DNA of 64,000 nucleotides from Arcobacter sp. CECT 8986 (GCF_004116725.1 NZ_PDKG01000005.1:1-64000), one strand, 5' to 3'. Counted from the stretch's first letter, positions 45,441 to 54,538 are shown. The notes: generated from the letters alone by a model not told the origin. Numbers and translations are program-made.

Positions 45441-47141
45441 ATGAAAATATCAAAAGAAAAATATGCGTCAATGTATGGACCAACAACTAATGATAGATTT
45501 AGACTTGCTGATACTTCTTTAATCGCTAAAATAGAAAAAGATTATACAACTTATGGAGAAGAGAGTAAATTTGGTGGTGGTAAAACAATAAGAGATGGAA
45601 TGGCTCAAAGTCCAACAGCTACAAAAGTTGCTGATTTAATTATTACAAATGCTGTTATTATAGATTATACAGGTATTTATAAAGCAGATATTGGAATAAA
45701 AGATGGTCTTATAAGTGCTATTGGAAAATCTGGAAATCCAAATTTATGTGATGGAATAACTGACGGTTTAGAAATTGGGGCAAATACTGAAATTTTATCA
45801 GCTGAAGGAAAAATTATAACAGCTGGTGGAATTGATTCACATATTCACTTTATAAGTCCAGGACAAATAGATGAAGCACTAGCAAGTGGAGTTACAACAA
45901 TGGTTGGAGGAGGAACTGGTCCAAATACAGGAACAAATGCTACAACTTGTACTCCAGGAAAATGGAATATCTCAAAAATGATTCAAAGTGTTGATAATCT
46001 TCCTTTAAATTTTGGTTTTATGGGAAAAGGAAATAGCTCAAGTTATAAAGCACTGAAAATGCAAGTTGAAGCTGGAGCAATGGGATTGAAACTTCATGAA
46101 GATTGGGGAAGTACTCCAAATGCAATTGATACTTGTTTGAAAGTTGCAGATGATTTTGATATTCAAGTTGCTATTCATACAGATACTTTAAATGAGTCAG
46201 GATTTGTTGATAGTACAGTATGTAGCTTTAAAAATAGAACAATCCATACATTCCATAGTGAAGGTGCTGGAGGTGGACATGCACCTGATATTATGAAAGT
46301 AGCAGGATTAGCAAATATTTTACCATCAAGTACAAATCCAACTTTACCATATACAAAAAATACAATTGAAGAACACCTTGATATGCTTATGGTTTGTCAC
46401 CATTTAAGTCCTAAAATTCCAGAAGATGTAAGTTTTGCAGAATCAAGAATAAGAGGAAAAACTATTGCAGCTGAAGATGTATTACATGATATTGGAGCAA
46501 TTTCAATAACAAGCAGTGATTCTCAAGCAATGGGAAGAGTAGGGGAAGTTATTATTAGAACTTGGCAAGTTGCTGATTCTATGAAAAGACAAAGAGGTGC
46601 TTTAAAAGGTGATGATAACTTAAGTGATAATGAAAGAATCAAAAGATTTGTGGCAAAATATACTATAAATCCTGCAATTGCTTGTGGAATTGATGATTAT
46701 GTAGGAAGTGTTGAAGTTGGTAAGATGGCAGATTTAGTTTTATGGAATAGAGCATTTTTTGGAGTAAAACCAGAAATTGTTGTAAAAGGTGGATTTATCG
46801 CTCTTGCTATGATGGGAGATAGTAATGCTTCAATTCCAACACCAGAACCTAATATGTATAGACCAATGTTTGGAAGTTTAGGAAAAGCAAGTGCAAAAAC
46901 AAGTGCTATTTTTACATCTAAAGTTGCAAGTCATGATTTAAAAGAGAAATTAGAAATAGGCAAAAAAGTATTAGCAGTTAAAAATACTAGAAATATTGGT
47001 AAAAAAGATATGAAATTAAATGATTTCATTGGAGATATAAAAGTAGATTCAGAAACATATGATGTTACAGTAAATGGAGAATTGATTGAATCAAACTATG
47101 TTGAAACTGTACCAATGGCAAAAAAATACTTTTTATTCTAG
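45441..47141 (+). CDS. ureC: Urease alpha subunit (catalytic)
   Basis: UreC hydrolyses urea to ammonia and carbamate at a dinuclear nickel site. The 566-residue protein has the metal-binding [14 protein letters not shown], the carbamylated lysine K217 in [15 protein letters not shown], the nickel ligands in [10 protein letters not shown] and [16 protein letters not shown], the flap [22 protein letters not shown] and [12 protein letters not shown]. All catalytic residues that I can check are present, so it should be active. It is equivalent to UreB of Helicobacter. Confidence 0.98.
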   Translation: MKISKEKYASMYGPTTNDRFRLADTSLIAKIEKDYTTYGEESKFGGGKTIRDGMAQSPTATKVADLIITNAVIIDYTGIYKADIGIKDGLISAIGKSGNPNLCDGITDGLEIGANTEILSAEGKIITAGGIDSHIHFISPGQIDEALASGVTTMVGGGTGPNTGTNATTCTPGKWNISKMIQSVDNLPLNFGFMGKGNSSSYKALKMQVEAGAMGLKLHEDWGSTPNAIDTCLKVADDFDIQVAIHTDTLNESGFVDSTVCSFKNRTIHTFHSEGAGGGHAPDIMKVAGLANILPSSTNPTLPYTKNTIEEHLDMLMVCHHLSPKIPEDVSFAESRIRGKTIAAEDVLHDIGAISITSSDSQAMGRVGEVIIRTWQVADSMKRQRGALKGDDNLSDNERIKRFVAKYTINPAIACGIDDYVGSVEVGKMADLVLWNRAFFGVKPEIVVKGGFIALAMMGDSNASIPTPEPNMYRPMFGSLGKASAKTSAIFTSKVASHDLKEKLEIGKKVLAVKNTRNIGKKDMKLNDFIGDIKVDSETYDVTVNGELIESNYVETVPMAKKYFLF

Positions 47142-47147
47142 GAATAT

Positions 47148-47588
47148 TTGATGATAAGAAAGATTACAGATATAAAAAAAGATTTAGATAGTTTTGATGA
47201 TGAAGTAGAATTATCTTGGTTTGATATGCAAAAGCCAAATCTAAGTGCAATTACTAAAAAAGGTGCAGAGTTTATAGTGAAAGTAAAATTTACTCATTTG
47301 CATGAAAATGATTTTTTAGTAGATGAAAATGATTATAAAATAAAAGTAAGTAGATGCGAAGATGAAATTTATATTTTAAAATTTGATGATGCTTTAACTT
47401 TTGCAAAAACAGCATATGAGATTGGAAATAGACATCAGCCTATTATGATAAGTGATTTTCAAATTACTGTTTTGGAAGATATTTCAATTTTAGATATTAT
47501 CAAACAGTGCCAATCAAATGAGAAGATTGAGGTAAACAAAACAAAAGGCTATTTTAAACCAAATGGAAAAGCACATCACTCACACTAA
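47148..47588 (+). CDS. ureE: Urease nickel chaperone UreE
   Basis: The 146-residue protein has a peptide-binding N-terminal half and a metal-binding C-terminal half with the family's YEIGNRHQPIMI motif near residue 93, containing the conserved dimer-interface histidine. It ends KAHHSH, a short histidine tail instead of a long one. The 3' end overlaps ureF by 26 bases. Confidence 0.92.
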   Translation: MMIRKITDIKKDLDSFDDEVELSWFDMQKPNLSAITKKGAEFIVKVKFTHLHENDFLVDENDYKIKVSRCEDEIYILKFDDALTFAKTAYEIGNRHQPIMISDFQITVLEDISILDIIKQCQSNEKIEVNKTKGYFKPNGKAHHSH

Positions 47589-48267
47589 TTTAAATCTAAA
47601 AAGTCTTAGTAGATTTTTACAAATACTTGATGGAAGTTTTCCATCGGGTGTTTTTGTCCACTCTTTTGGACTTGAACCACATATTTTAAAAAATGAAGTA
47701 TTTGATATAAATAGTTTAAAATCATATTTACAAAACTTAATTATTGACCAATATTTTAAACAAGAGTTCGTTTATATAAAAAAAGTATATAAGGCTTTGG
47801 AAGATAAAAAAATAAATCTTATTGTTAAAATAAATAAAGAGTATAGTGCATTTTTAACATATGAATATGCAAAAGCTTCAAAGGATATTGGTGAAAATTA
47901 TTTCAAACAAATAAAACATTTACCAGTAAAAGATGAGGTAAAAGAGTATTTTAAAAAAATAGAAGATAAAACAATTTTGGCAAATGAGATTATTGTATTG
48001 AGTTGCTTTGCTTATGATATGAATATTAGTTATGAAGATTTTATTGTTATGTGGACAAAAAAGAATTTGATTAATATTTCAGCAGCAACACTTAAAATCT
48101 CTAGAATAAAACCAACTCAAATACAACAAATGCTTTTTGAAATTGATGATATTTTAGAGAGTATGCCATTTGAAAATATAAAAGATAAAATAACAAACTT
48201 TAATCCTTTATTTGAAGAAGTTATTTTTTCACATAAAAATTTAGAACCTAAAATGTTTACTACATAA
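47563..48267 (+). CDS. ureF: Urease accessory protein UreF
   Basis: The all-helical 234-residue protein shows the UreF N-terminal signature LQILDGSFPSGVFVHSFGLE and a conserved C-terminal region. UreF acts with UreD and UreG in nickel insertion. The start codon lies inside the end of ureE. AAACCAAATGG gives only a weak ribosome binding site, so translational coupling is likely. Confidence 0.9.
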   Translation: MEKHITHTNLNLKSLSRFLQILDGSFPSGVFVHSFGLEPHILKNEVFDINSLKSYLQNLIIDQYFKQEFVYIKKVYKALEDKKINLIVKINKEYSAFLTYEYAKASKDIGENYFKQIKHLPVKDEVKEYFKKIEDKTILANEIIVLSCFAYDMNISYEDFIVMWTKKNLINISAATLKISRIKPTQIQQMLFEIDDILESMPFENIKDKITNFNPLFEEVIFSHKNLEPKMFTT

Positions 48268-48284
48268 GAAAAAGGAAATAATAA

Positions 48285-48872
48285 ATGAGTTTAAAAATTG
48301 GAATAGCAGGACCAGTTGGAAGTGGTAAAACTTCATTAATAGAATCAATGACAAATTTATTAAAAGATAAATATTCATTAGCAATTGTGACAAATGATAT
48401 TTATACAACAGAAGATGCAAACTATTTGAAAAAGACATTAGATTTAGATGAAGATAGAATAATTGGAGTTGAAACAGGTGGTTGTCCTCATACTGCTATT
48501 AGAGATGATATTTCTATGAATCAAAAAGCAGTTGAAGAGCTTGAAGAAAAGTTTAATCCTGATATTATATTTGTTGAAAGTGGTGGAGATAATCTTAGTG
48601 CTACATTTTCTTATGAGTTAATTGATTATTATATGTATATAATTGATACGGCACAAGGTGCAGATATTCCTAGAAAAAAAGGTGCAGGTTTACTTTTTTC
48701 AGATTTATTAGTAATAAATAAAACAGATTTAGCCCCTTATGTTGGCGTAAATTTAGATGAAATGAAAAATGACGTAGCAAATAATAGAAAAAATAAACCT
48801 TCTGTTTTTATATCAAATAAAGATGAAAATAGTTTGCAAAAAGTTATTAATTGGGTAGAAGCTATATTGTAG
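48285..48872 (+). CDS. ureG: Urease accessory GTPase UreG
   Basis: The 195-residue SIMIBI-class GTPase powers nickel delivery. The P-loop is [15 protein letters not shown] (about 6-20), the metal-binding Cys-Pro-His motif is in [15 protein letters not shown], and the guanine-binding NKTD occurs in [29 protein letters not shown] precedes the ATG; its AAGGAAA is the complement of the TTTCCTT segment shared by the two small RNAs downstream. It is the last gene of the urease operon. Confidence 0.96.
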   Translation: MSLKIGIAGPVGSGKTSLIESMTNLLKDKYSLAIVTNDIYTTEDANYLKKTLDLDEDRIIGVETGGCPHTAIRDDISMNQKAVEELEEKFNPDIIFVESGGDNLSATFSYELIDYYMYIIDTAQGADIPRKKGAGLLFSDLLVINKTDLAPYVGVNLDEMKNDVANNRKNKPSVFISNKDENSLQKVINWVEAIL

Positions 48873-48926
48873 TTAACTATTCATTAACTTTTTGTTGAAA
48901 TTTAGTTAATCGTTAACTGTTATAAT
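48873..48926 (+). promoter_or_regulatory. Promoter and TTAAC operator array of small RNA copy 1
   Basis: TTAACTATTCATTAAC at 48873-48888 and GTTAATCGTTAAC (a GTTAA-3-TTAAC dyad, 48905-48917) precede a perfect -10 box TATAAT (48921-48926). The same layout recurs, ungapped, 193 bases downstream at copy 2. The proximal dyad abuts the -10 region, the usual place for a repressor or a class II activator. The regulator is not identified. Confidence 0.7.
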
Positions 48927-48932
48927 TTTCTT

Positions 48933-49050
48933 ATGAATAAGCAAGAAGCGGACTTACTTATTTATGCTTAAAATACATAGCGAATTTTTTCCTATGAAAA
49001 TTTTATGTTTCCTTGTGTGTAAAAGCCTCCTAATGGGAGGTTTTTTTTTG
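48933..49050 (+). ncRNA. Small RNA, tandem copy 1
   Basis: A predicted transcript of about 115 bases. Hairpin 1 pairs AATAAG-C-AAG (48936-48945) with CTT-A-CTTATT (48953-48962) around loop AAGCGGA. Hairpin 2 pairs CATAG (48976-48980) with CTATG (48992-48996), extended by AAAAT/ATTTT. A single-stranded segment TTTTATGTTTCCTTGTG follows (from 49001), then the terminator. The whole unit is repeated as copy 2 with hairpin 2 changed in sequence but preserved in structure. A 12-codon ATG frame exists, but its frame is not kept in copy 2. Function unknown; the CU-rich segment could pair with Shine-Dalgarno sequences. Confidence 0.8.
49023..49050 (+). terminator. Intrinsic terminator of small RNA copy 1
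   Basis: CCTCC (49026-49030) pairs with GGAGG (49036-49040) around TAATG and is followed by nine T residues. It also ends any transcript that reads through from ureG. Confidence 0.9.
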
Positions 49051-49065
49051 CCTAAAATTTTGTTA

Positions 49066-49119
49066 TTAACTAATCATTAATATTTTGTTGAAGTTTAGTT
49101 AATTGTTAACTGTTATACT
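49066..49119 (+). promoter_or_regulatory. Promoter and TTAAC operator array of small RNA copy 2
   Basis: TTAACTAATCATTAA (49066-49080) and GTTAATTGTTAAC (49098-49110) precede a -10 box TATACT (49114-49119). Alignment with the copy 1 promoter has no gap, with eight differences in about 75 bases. The -10 box is one base weaker than in copy 1, so copy 2 may be less expressed or more dependent on an activator. Confidence 0.7.
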
Positions 49120-49125
49120 TTTACT

Positions 49126-49240
49126 ATGAATAAGCAAGAATACGGACTTACTTATTTTTAGTAAAATTCTAATTTTACTATAACAATTTTTTTATGTTTC
49201 CTTGTGTGTAAAAAGCCTCCTTTTGGAGGCTTTTTTTTTG
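49126..49240 (+). ncRNA. Small RNA, tandem copy 2
   Basis: Predicted transcript of about 115 bases. Hairpin 1 pairs AATAAG-C-AAG (49129-49138) with CTT-A-CTTATT (49147-49156) around loop AATACGGA, which keeps the GGA and adds one base compared with copy 1. Hairpin 2 is TAGTAAAAT (49159-49167) with ATTTTACTA (49172-49180), nine base pairs of entirely different sequence. The segment TTTTATGTTTCCTTGTG (from 49190) is identical to copy 1, then comes the terminator. The pattern of conserved seed and structure with replaced helix sequence indicates a functional RNA. Confidence 0.8.
49212..49239 (+). terminator. Intrinsic terminator of small RNA copy 2
   Basis: AAAGCCTCC (49212-49220) pairs with GGAGGCTTT (49225-49233) around TTTT, followed by a run of T residues. 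The stem is longer than in copy 1. Confidence 0.92.
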
Positions 49241-49309
49241 CTCTATACAAGTAAAATTATGATACTATTCGAAAATGATTAATCTTACACAAACAAATGA
49301 ACTCAACTA

Positions 49310-51349
49310 ATGCCATTATCAAATCTTAACAAAGAACAATTAGAAGCTGCAACTTGTACACCAGGTTATAATTTAATTATTGCAAGTGCTGGTACTGGAA
49401 AAACTTCTACAATTGTAGGAAGAATTGCAAACTTAATTAACAATGGAATAAAACCTGAAGAGATTTTATTATTAACTTTTACAAATAAAGCAGCAGCTGA
49501 AATGGTACAAAGAATTGCTAAGTATTTTGGAAAAGATATAGCTCAAAGTATTATGGCAGGAACTTTTCACTCTGTATCATATAAATTGTTAAAAAAGTTA
49601 GAGATAAATATTACACTAAAACAACCAAATGAGTTAAAAACACTATTTAAATCACTATATGAAAAAAGAGTATTTTATAATAGAGATGATGAAGCAAATC
49701 CATATGATGGTGGATATTTGTATGATATGTACTCTTTATTTTTAAACTCAAATGATGGTGAGGAATTTGGACAGTGGATAATATCAAAAAATGCAGCACA
49801 TGAAATTTATACACCAATATATGAAGATGTTGTTTTAGAATTTGATGATTTAAAAAGAAAATATGGATATGTAAATTTTGATGATTTACTTATTTTAATG
49901 TTAAATACTTTAAAAGAGAAAGATTTTGACTTTAAAGAGATATTAGTTGATGAATATCAAGATACAAACCCTCTACAAGGAAGATTACTTGATGCTTTTA
50001 AACCAAAATCACTTTTTTGTGTAGGAGATTACGACCAAAGTATATATGCTTTTAATGGTTCAGATATTGGAATTATTTCTACATTTTCAAGACGGTATAA
50101 AGGTGCAAATGTATATACATTGAGAAAAAATTATCGCTCTTCAAAACCAATATTAGATTTAGCTACAAAAGTAATAGAATATAATGAAAGAATTTATGAA
50201 AAAAATCTAGAAGTAATGAGAACAGATGTTGATATAAAACCAAAACTTTTAGCTTTTAATGAGCTGTTTGGTCAATATGAATATATCTCAAAGCTTATAT
50301 CTCAAAGTAGTACACCACACAATGAAGTAGCAATTATATTTAGAAATAACTCAAGTGCAGATGGAATAGAAGTAAACTTAAGAGAGTTTGGAATTCCTGC
50401 TAGAAGAAAAGGTGGAATGTCTTTTTTCGATGCAGTTGAAGTAAAATTTATTTTAGATATTTTGATGATGCACTTATCTCACAATGATATGATGGCATTT
50501 ATTCATGTGATTGAATATGGTAAGGGAATTGGAAAAGCAATAGCTAAAGATATATTTGATGCCTTAATCAAATTAGGTCATGGAAAATTGTTTGAAGGTC
50601 TATTTAATCCAGATGATAAAATAAAAAATCCATATGAATCAAATAAAGTAAAAAATATTCAATTAGGATTATTTGATGATTTTATTGAATTAGGAAGTCT
50701 TGCAAAATTTAAAGATTGTGGTTTTGAAGAGAAGTTTTTATCAAATCCAATTTTAAAGCATCCAAAACTTAGTGTTGAGGGTGCAAACTATTTATATGAT
50801 TTTTATAAATTAATTAGAGATTTAAGAAGAATAAAAAATCCATCAACAAAAATAGAAAATATTGTAAAAAGTCCTTTATTTGAGAGAATTAAAGAGATTG
50901 TTTCAACAAAAAGAGCTACACAAAAAGATGGTACAGTTAATTTAGAGTTGAAAAATAATGCAATTTCAAAAATAAATAGAAAAACAGTTTTATTAAAAAG
51001 ATTATCTACTCATTATAGTGATTTATCAAAATTTATTAATTCTATGGTTTTAGGTGGAAGTGAGATGAGTGAAGGAGATGGTGTAAATTTACTATCTGTT
51101 CATGCAAGTAAAGGTCTAGAATTTAAAGAAGTATATGTAATTGATTTGATGGATGGAAGATTCCCAAATAGAAAACTTATGAGTAAAGGTGGAAGCTTAG
51201 AAGAAGAAAGAAGACTTTTTTATGTTGCTGTAACAAGAGCAAAAGATATTTTATATCTTAGCTTTGCTAAATATGACAGAATTAAAAAATTAGATTTTAT
51301 TCATTCACCATTTTTAAAAGAAGCAGGACTAATAAGAAAAGAAGAGTAG
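49310..51349 (+). CDS. UvrD/Rep/PcrA-type DNA helicase
   Basis: This 679-residue superfamily 1A helicase unwinds DNA 3' to 5' in repair or replication restart. Motif I is ASAGTGKTSTIVGRI (about 25-39), motif Ia LLTFTNKAAAEM, motif II DEYQDTNPLQ, motif III GDYDQSIYAFNGSD, motif IV NYRSSKPIL, motif V VHASKGLEFKEVYVIDL and motif VI EERRLFYVAVTRAKD. The length fits Rep/PcrA. It starts 70 bases after the second small RNA terminator; no nearby partner genes suggest a special role. Confidence 0.95.
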   Translation: MPLSNLNKEQLEAATCTPGYNLIIASAGTGKTSTIVGRIANLINNGIKPEEILLLTFTNKAAAEMVQRIAKYFGKDIAQSIMAGTFHSVSYKLLKKLEINITLKQPNELKTLFKSLYEKRVFYNRDDEANPYDGGYLYDMYSLFLNSNDGEEFGQWIISKNAAHEIYTPIYEDVVLEFDDLKRKYGYVNFDDLLILMLNTLKEKDFDFKEILVDEYQDTNPLQGRLLDAFKPKSLFCVGDYDQSIYAFNGSDIGIISTFSRRYKGANVYTLRKNYRSSKPILDLATKVIEYNERIYEKNLEVMRTDVDIKPKLLAFNELFGQYEYISKLISQSSTPHNEVAIIFRNNSSADGIEVNLREFGIPARRKGGMSFFDAVEVKFILDILMMHLSHNDMMAFIHVIEYGKGIGKAIAKDIFDALIKLGHGKLFEGLFNPDDKIKNPYESNKVKNIQLGLFDDFIELGSLAKFKDCGFEEKFLSNPILKHPKLSVEGANYLYDFYKLIRDLRRIKNPSTKIENIVKSPLFERIKEIVSTKRATQKDGTVNLELKNNAISKINRKTVLLKRLSTHYSDLSKFINSMVLGGSEMSEGDGVNLLSVHASKGLEFKEVYVIDLMDGRFPNRKLMSKGGSLEEERRLFYVAVTRAKDILYLSFAKYDRIKKLDFIHSPFLKEAGLIRKEE

Positions 51350-51355
51350 TAAAAA

Positions 51356-52765
51356 CTAAATTAAGTTAAGTCTACTTCTTACTACATTTTTCCCTGAGTT
51401 TTTAGCATGATACAAGTGATTATCAGCTTTTTTTAGCATCTCATCTATATTTGATACATTTTTCATATCAGCAACTCCAAAACTTGCAGTTATTCTTATA
51501 ATATCAGTTTTTGTAACTATTTCTATTTTTTCAATACAAGTTCTTATATAATCAACTTTTTTAATTGCTTCACTTAATGGAATGTCTTTGAATAAAATAG
51601 AGAACTCTTCTCCTCCAAGTCTTCCAAAGACTGTGTCATCTTCAATACAATCTTTAATGCATTTACTAAAAGTTACCAAAACTTTATCACCTAAATCATG
51701 TCCATAAGTATCATTTAACTTTTTAAAATTATCTATATCAATCATAACTGCACAAAGTTCACTATCTTTTTCTCTTGCAACATTATAAGCATTGTTAGCA
51801 TGCATAAAAAAATGTCTTCTATTCATAGTTTTAGTTAAGAAGTCTGTATGGGCTAAATCATATAACTTTAAGTTAACTTTCTCAAGTTCTGTTAATGTTG
51901 CTTTTATTTGAAAAGTTCTCTCTTCAACTTTATCTTCAAGTTCATTATTTTGCTCTTTTACTATCTTTTGATATAGGTATGTTATATAAAATAAAATGAT
52001 TAAAAATATAATCACAATTGCTATAAAAATATAGATTGTATTTTTTCCTTCATTTGATAGTGTTGCTTTATTTTTTGTTTTTAAAGAGAATAAAAAGTTC
52101 CCATCATTACCATAAAAACTAATAGTATTCTGTATTTTTATATTATTAAAATTTGTATATACATCTATTTTTTTGAAGTTTTTCGAGCTAAAGTCTAAAT
52201 CTTTTTTTCTATTTATAATATGATTTTTTTGCACATTAATAGATGAAAAGTTACTACCAAACTTTTTCAAATCACTATTATCTATTTGTTTAATGATATA
52301 TAAGAAAGAGTTATCTTTCATTTCTCTTTTTGATACAAATACTAAAGTGTTATTAAACTGTTTAATTATGTTAAAATTTGTAACATTAGGAAAAATTTCT
52401 AAAAAATCTTTTTTTATAAAATCTTTATATTTAGTCTCAAAATTCTTAGTCTCGATTTGTTCCACTTTATTATTATTTTCAATTAATAGTAAATCAAAAT
52501 TTAGACTTTTTAAAGAGTTTTTAACTCTAGTTTGATTAGAAAAATCTAAATCTGTTTTTAACAGAAAATTGACTCTTTTTGAATTAGAATCAATATTTTC
52601 TTCAAAAGAATTAATTAAAGTATTAATATATTTTATATTTTGATTTCTTTCAATTTTTAAATAGTTGTCTACAAGTAAACAGTAGACAAAAGACAGAAAA
52701 ATAGCCGTTAGTAGACTAATTAAGGAAATAAAAAAGATAGTTTTATTTTTTAAAATTCTCTTCAC
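51356..52765 (-). CDS. Membrane diguanylate cyclase
   Basis: The 469-residue protein has an N-terminal membrane helix (about 10-30), a periplasmic sensor region of about 210 residues that I do not recognise, a second helix (about 245-267), a coiled-coil linker with NNELEDKVEERTFQIKATL and a GGDEF domain. The active site is intact: GRLGGEEFSILF. Upstream FLTKTMNRRHFF and DIDNFKKLNDTYGHDLGD are canonical. It should synthesise c-di-GMP in response to a periplasmic signal. It converges with the helicase gene. Confidence 0.93.
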   Translation of the reverse strand: MKRILKNKTIFFISLISLLTAIFLSFVYCLLVDNYLKIERNQNIKYINTLINSFEENIDSNSKRVNFLLKTDLDFSNQTRVKNSLKSLNFDLLLIENNNKVEQIETKNFETKYKDFIKKDFLEIFPNVTNFNIIKQFNNTLVFVSKREMKDNSFLYIIKQIDNSDLKKFGSNFSSINVQKNHIINRKKDLDFSSKNFKKIDVYTNFNNIKIQNTISFYGNDGNFLFSLKTKNKATLSNEGKNTIYIFIAIVIIFLIILFYITYLYQKIVKEQNNELEDKVEERTFQIKATLTELEKVNLKLYDLAHTDFLTKTMNRRHFFMHANNAYNVAREKDSELCAVMIDIDNFKKLNDTYGHDLGDKVLVTFSKCIKDCIEDDTVFGRLGGEEFSILFKDIPLSEAIKKVDYIRTCIEKIEIVTKTDIIRITASFGVADMKNVSNIDEMLKKADNHLYHAKNSGKNVVRSRLNLI

Positions 52766-53203
52766 AAATACCAGACTTTCTATTGATTTTTTTTATGCAG
52801 ATGCATTTTACCAAAAAATTATAAAAAAACTATAATTTATGACTTAAATAATAAAAATAATAAAAATATATCTATTTCATGAGATTATTTACAGAATAAT
52901 TATTTTAAATTATAAACAAAATTCATTTAAGCAATAAATAATAATAGAGTTATAAAAAAATTTAAAATACCTAAAAAAATTAGTAGGGTTTACTTTAGGT
53001 AAAAAATAAAAAAAATATTCTATTCTAAAAAGCAAACTGGAAATAAAAATTAAATTCTTTAAAATGCTACTATTATGCTATTTTTTTTTGATATAATTTT
53101 TTTAGTGATAAGAAAAAGTAATAATCAAAAAGTTGATTGTTATTAAGTATTACTATGTTTCTAGGAAGATTTTACTGTTGGTATCATTTAGGGAGGTTCT
53201 AAA
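52766..53203. promoter_or_regulatory. 438-base intergenic region with the sox promoter
   Basis: This very AT-rich gap lies between the divergent cyclase and soxC. A strong Campylobacterota-type promoter, nine T residues followed by GA and TATAAT (53092-53097), would start transcription near 53105. In the resulting leader of about 100 bases, AGTAAT (53117-53122) pairs with ATTACT (53149-53154) and AATCAA (53123-53128) with TTGATT (53133-53138). GGGAGG at about 53192 is the soxC ribosome binding site. No gene is seen in the region. Confidence 0.6.
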
Positions 53204-54538
53204 ATGAAAAACAATAAGGCTGTAAAAGTTGAGTTAAGTAGTAACTCTGATAAAAATCTTACGAGAAGAGATTTTTTTAAGAAGAGTTTATTATATTCTG
53301 CTGGTGCTCTTGGGACTACTTCTGTATTAACTCCTTCTTTGCTAAGTGCAAATGAAAAAGAGATTATAGAAGAAGCTCCTTGGGGAACTAAGTTAGGTGA
53401 CCCAGTTGATAAAAATTTATATGGTATTCCATCTGCTTATGAACATAATAACATAAGAAGAACACACGATTTATTATCATCTGGTGATTCATATGCTTCT
53501 ATTTCTATGTGTCCTATTCATGAGTCTGAAGGGATTATAACTCCTAATGGGTTATTTTTTACAAGAAACCATGGTGGAACTGCGCAAGTAGATCCAAATA
53601 AATGGAGACTTATGATTCATGGAAAAGTTAAGAAGCCAATAGTACTAACTTTAGAGGATTTAAAAAAATATCCTAGTGAAACTAGAATACATTTTATTGA
53701 ATGTCCAGCAAATGGTAGTCCAGAATGGAGAGGACCACAATTTAATAGTTTACAGTTTATGAAAGGTATGATGAGTTCAGCACAATGGACAGGAGTTATG
53801 CTTAAAACTATTTTAGAGGATGTTGGTCTAGATAAAGATGCTGTTTGGATGTTAGCTGAAGGTAGTGATGATGCTGGTAATCCAAGAACAATTCCTGTTG
53901 ATAAAGCACTTGATGATGTTATGGTTGCTTGGGCTCAAAATGGTGAAGCTTTAAGACCAGAACAAGGTTATCCAGTTAGATTAATTGTTCCAGGATGGGA
54001 AGGTAACTTAAATACTAAATGGTTAAAAAGATTAGAATTTTCTGATAAGCCATGGCACTCTAAAGAAGAGACTTCTAAATATACAATGTTACAAAAATCA
54101 GGTAAAGCTATTAGATATTTTTGGGTAAATGAAGTAAATTCTGTTATTACTTCTCCATGTCCTGAAAAACCTTGGACTCATCTAAAAAAAGGCGATTTGG
54201 TTGAGATTGAAGGTTTAGCTTGGTCTGGTAGTGGAACTATTAAACATGTTGATGTATCTTTTGATGGTGGTGATAATTGGGTTGAAGCTAATTTAAAAGG
54301 ATTAGTATTACCAAAATCATGGACAAGATTTAGTTATATCATGAGATGGGAAGGAAAACCTTTATTGCTTGCAAGTAGAGCAACTGATGATGTTGGAAGA
54401 ACTCAACCAACAATTGATGAAGAGACTTCTAAAGTTGGGGTTGAATCAGTTTATCATAGAAATGCAATAGTAACTTGGGAAATTACAAAAAAAGGGGAGT
54501 GTAACAATGTACAAATTAGAAAACATAAAAAAGCATAA
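53204..54538 (+). CDS. soxC: Sulfane dehydrogenase molybdopterin subunit SoxC
   Basis: SoxC, with cytochrome SoxD, oxidises the sulfane sulfur bound to SoxYZ in the periplasm. The 444-residue protein has a twin-arginine signal (TRRDFFKKSLLYSAG) and a sulfite-oxidase fold. The molybdenum-ligand cysteine is C167 in IHFIECPANGS. Also visible are FTRNHGGTAQVDP, YPVRLIVPGWEGNLNTKWLKRLE and a C-terminal dimerisation domain with HVDVSFDGGDNW. Its 3' end overlaps soxD by 32 bases. Presence of SoxCD predicts complete oxidation of thiosulfate to sulfate without sulfur globules. Confidence 0.95.
   Translation: MKNNKAVKVELSSNSDKNLTRRDFFKKSLLYSAGALGTTSVLTPSLLSANEKEIIEEAPWGTKLGDPVDKNLYGIPSAYEHNNIRRTHDLLSSGDSYASISMCPIHESEGIITPNGLFFTRNHGGTAQVDPNKWRLMIHGKVKKPIVLTLEDLKKYPSETRIHFIECPANGSPEWRGPQFNSLQFMKGMMSSAQWTGVMLKTILEDVGLDKDAVWMLAEGSDDAGNPRTIPVDKALDDVMVAWAQNGEALRPEQGYPVRLIVPGWEGNLNTKWLKRLEFSDKPWHSKEETSKYTMLQKSGKAIRYFWVNEVNSVITSPCPEKPWTHLKKGDLVEIEGLAWSGSGTIKHVDVSFDGGDNWVEANLKGLVLPKSWTRFSYIMRWEGKPLLLASRATDDVGRTQPTIDEETSKVGVESVYHRNAIVTWEITKKGECNNVQIRKHKKA

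Noticed and set aside
48933-49161. Tiny peptides MNKQEADLLIYA and MNKQEYGLTYF at the small RNA starts
   Set aside because: There is no ribosome binding site, and a one-base insertion in the loop of copy 2 breaks the frame after five residues while the RNA hairpin is kept.
48873-49240. CRISPR or mobile-element repeat
   Set aside because: There are only two long units, each with promoter and terminator, no short repeats with spacers, no transposase and no target-site duplication.
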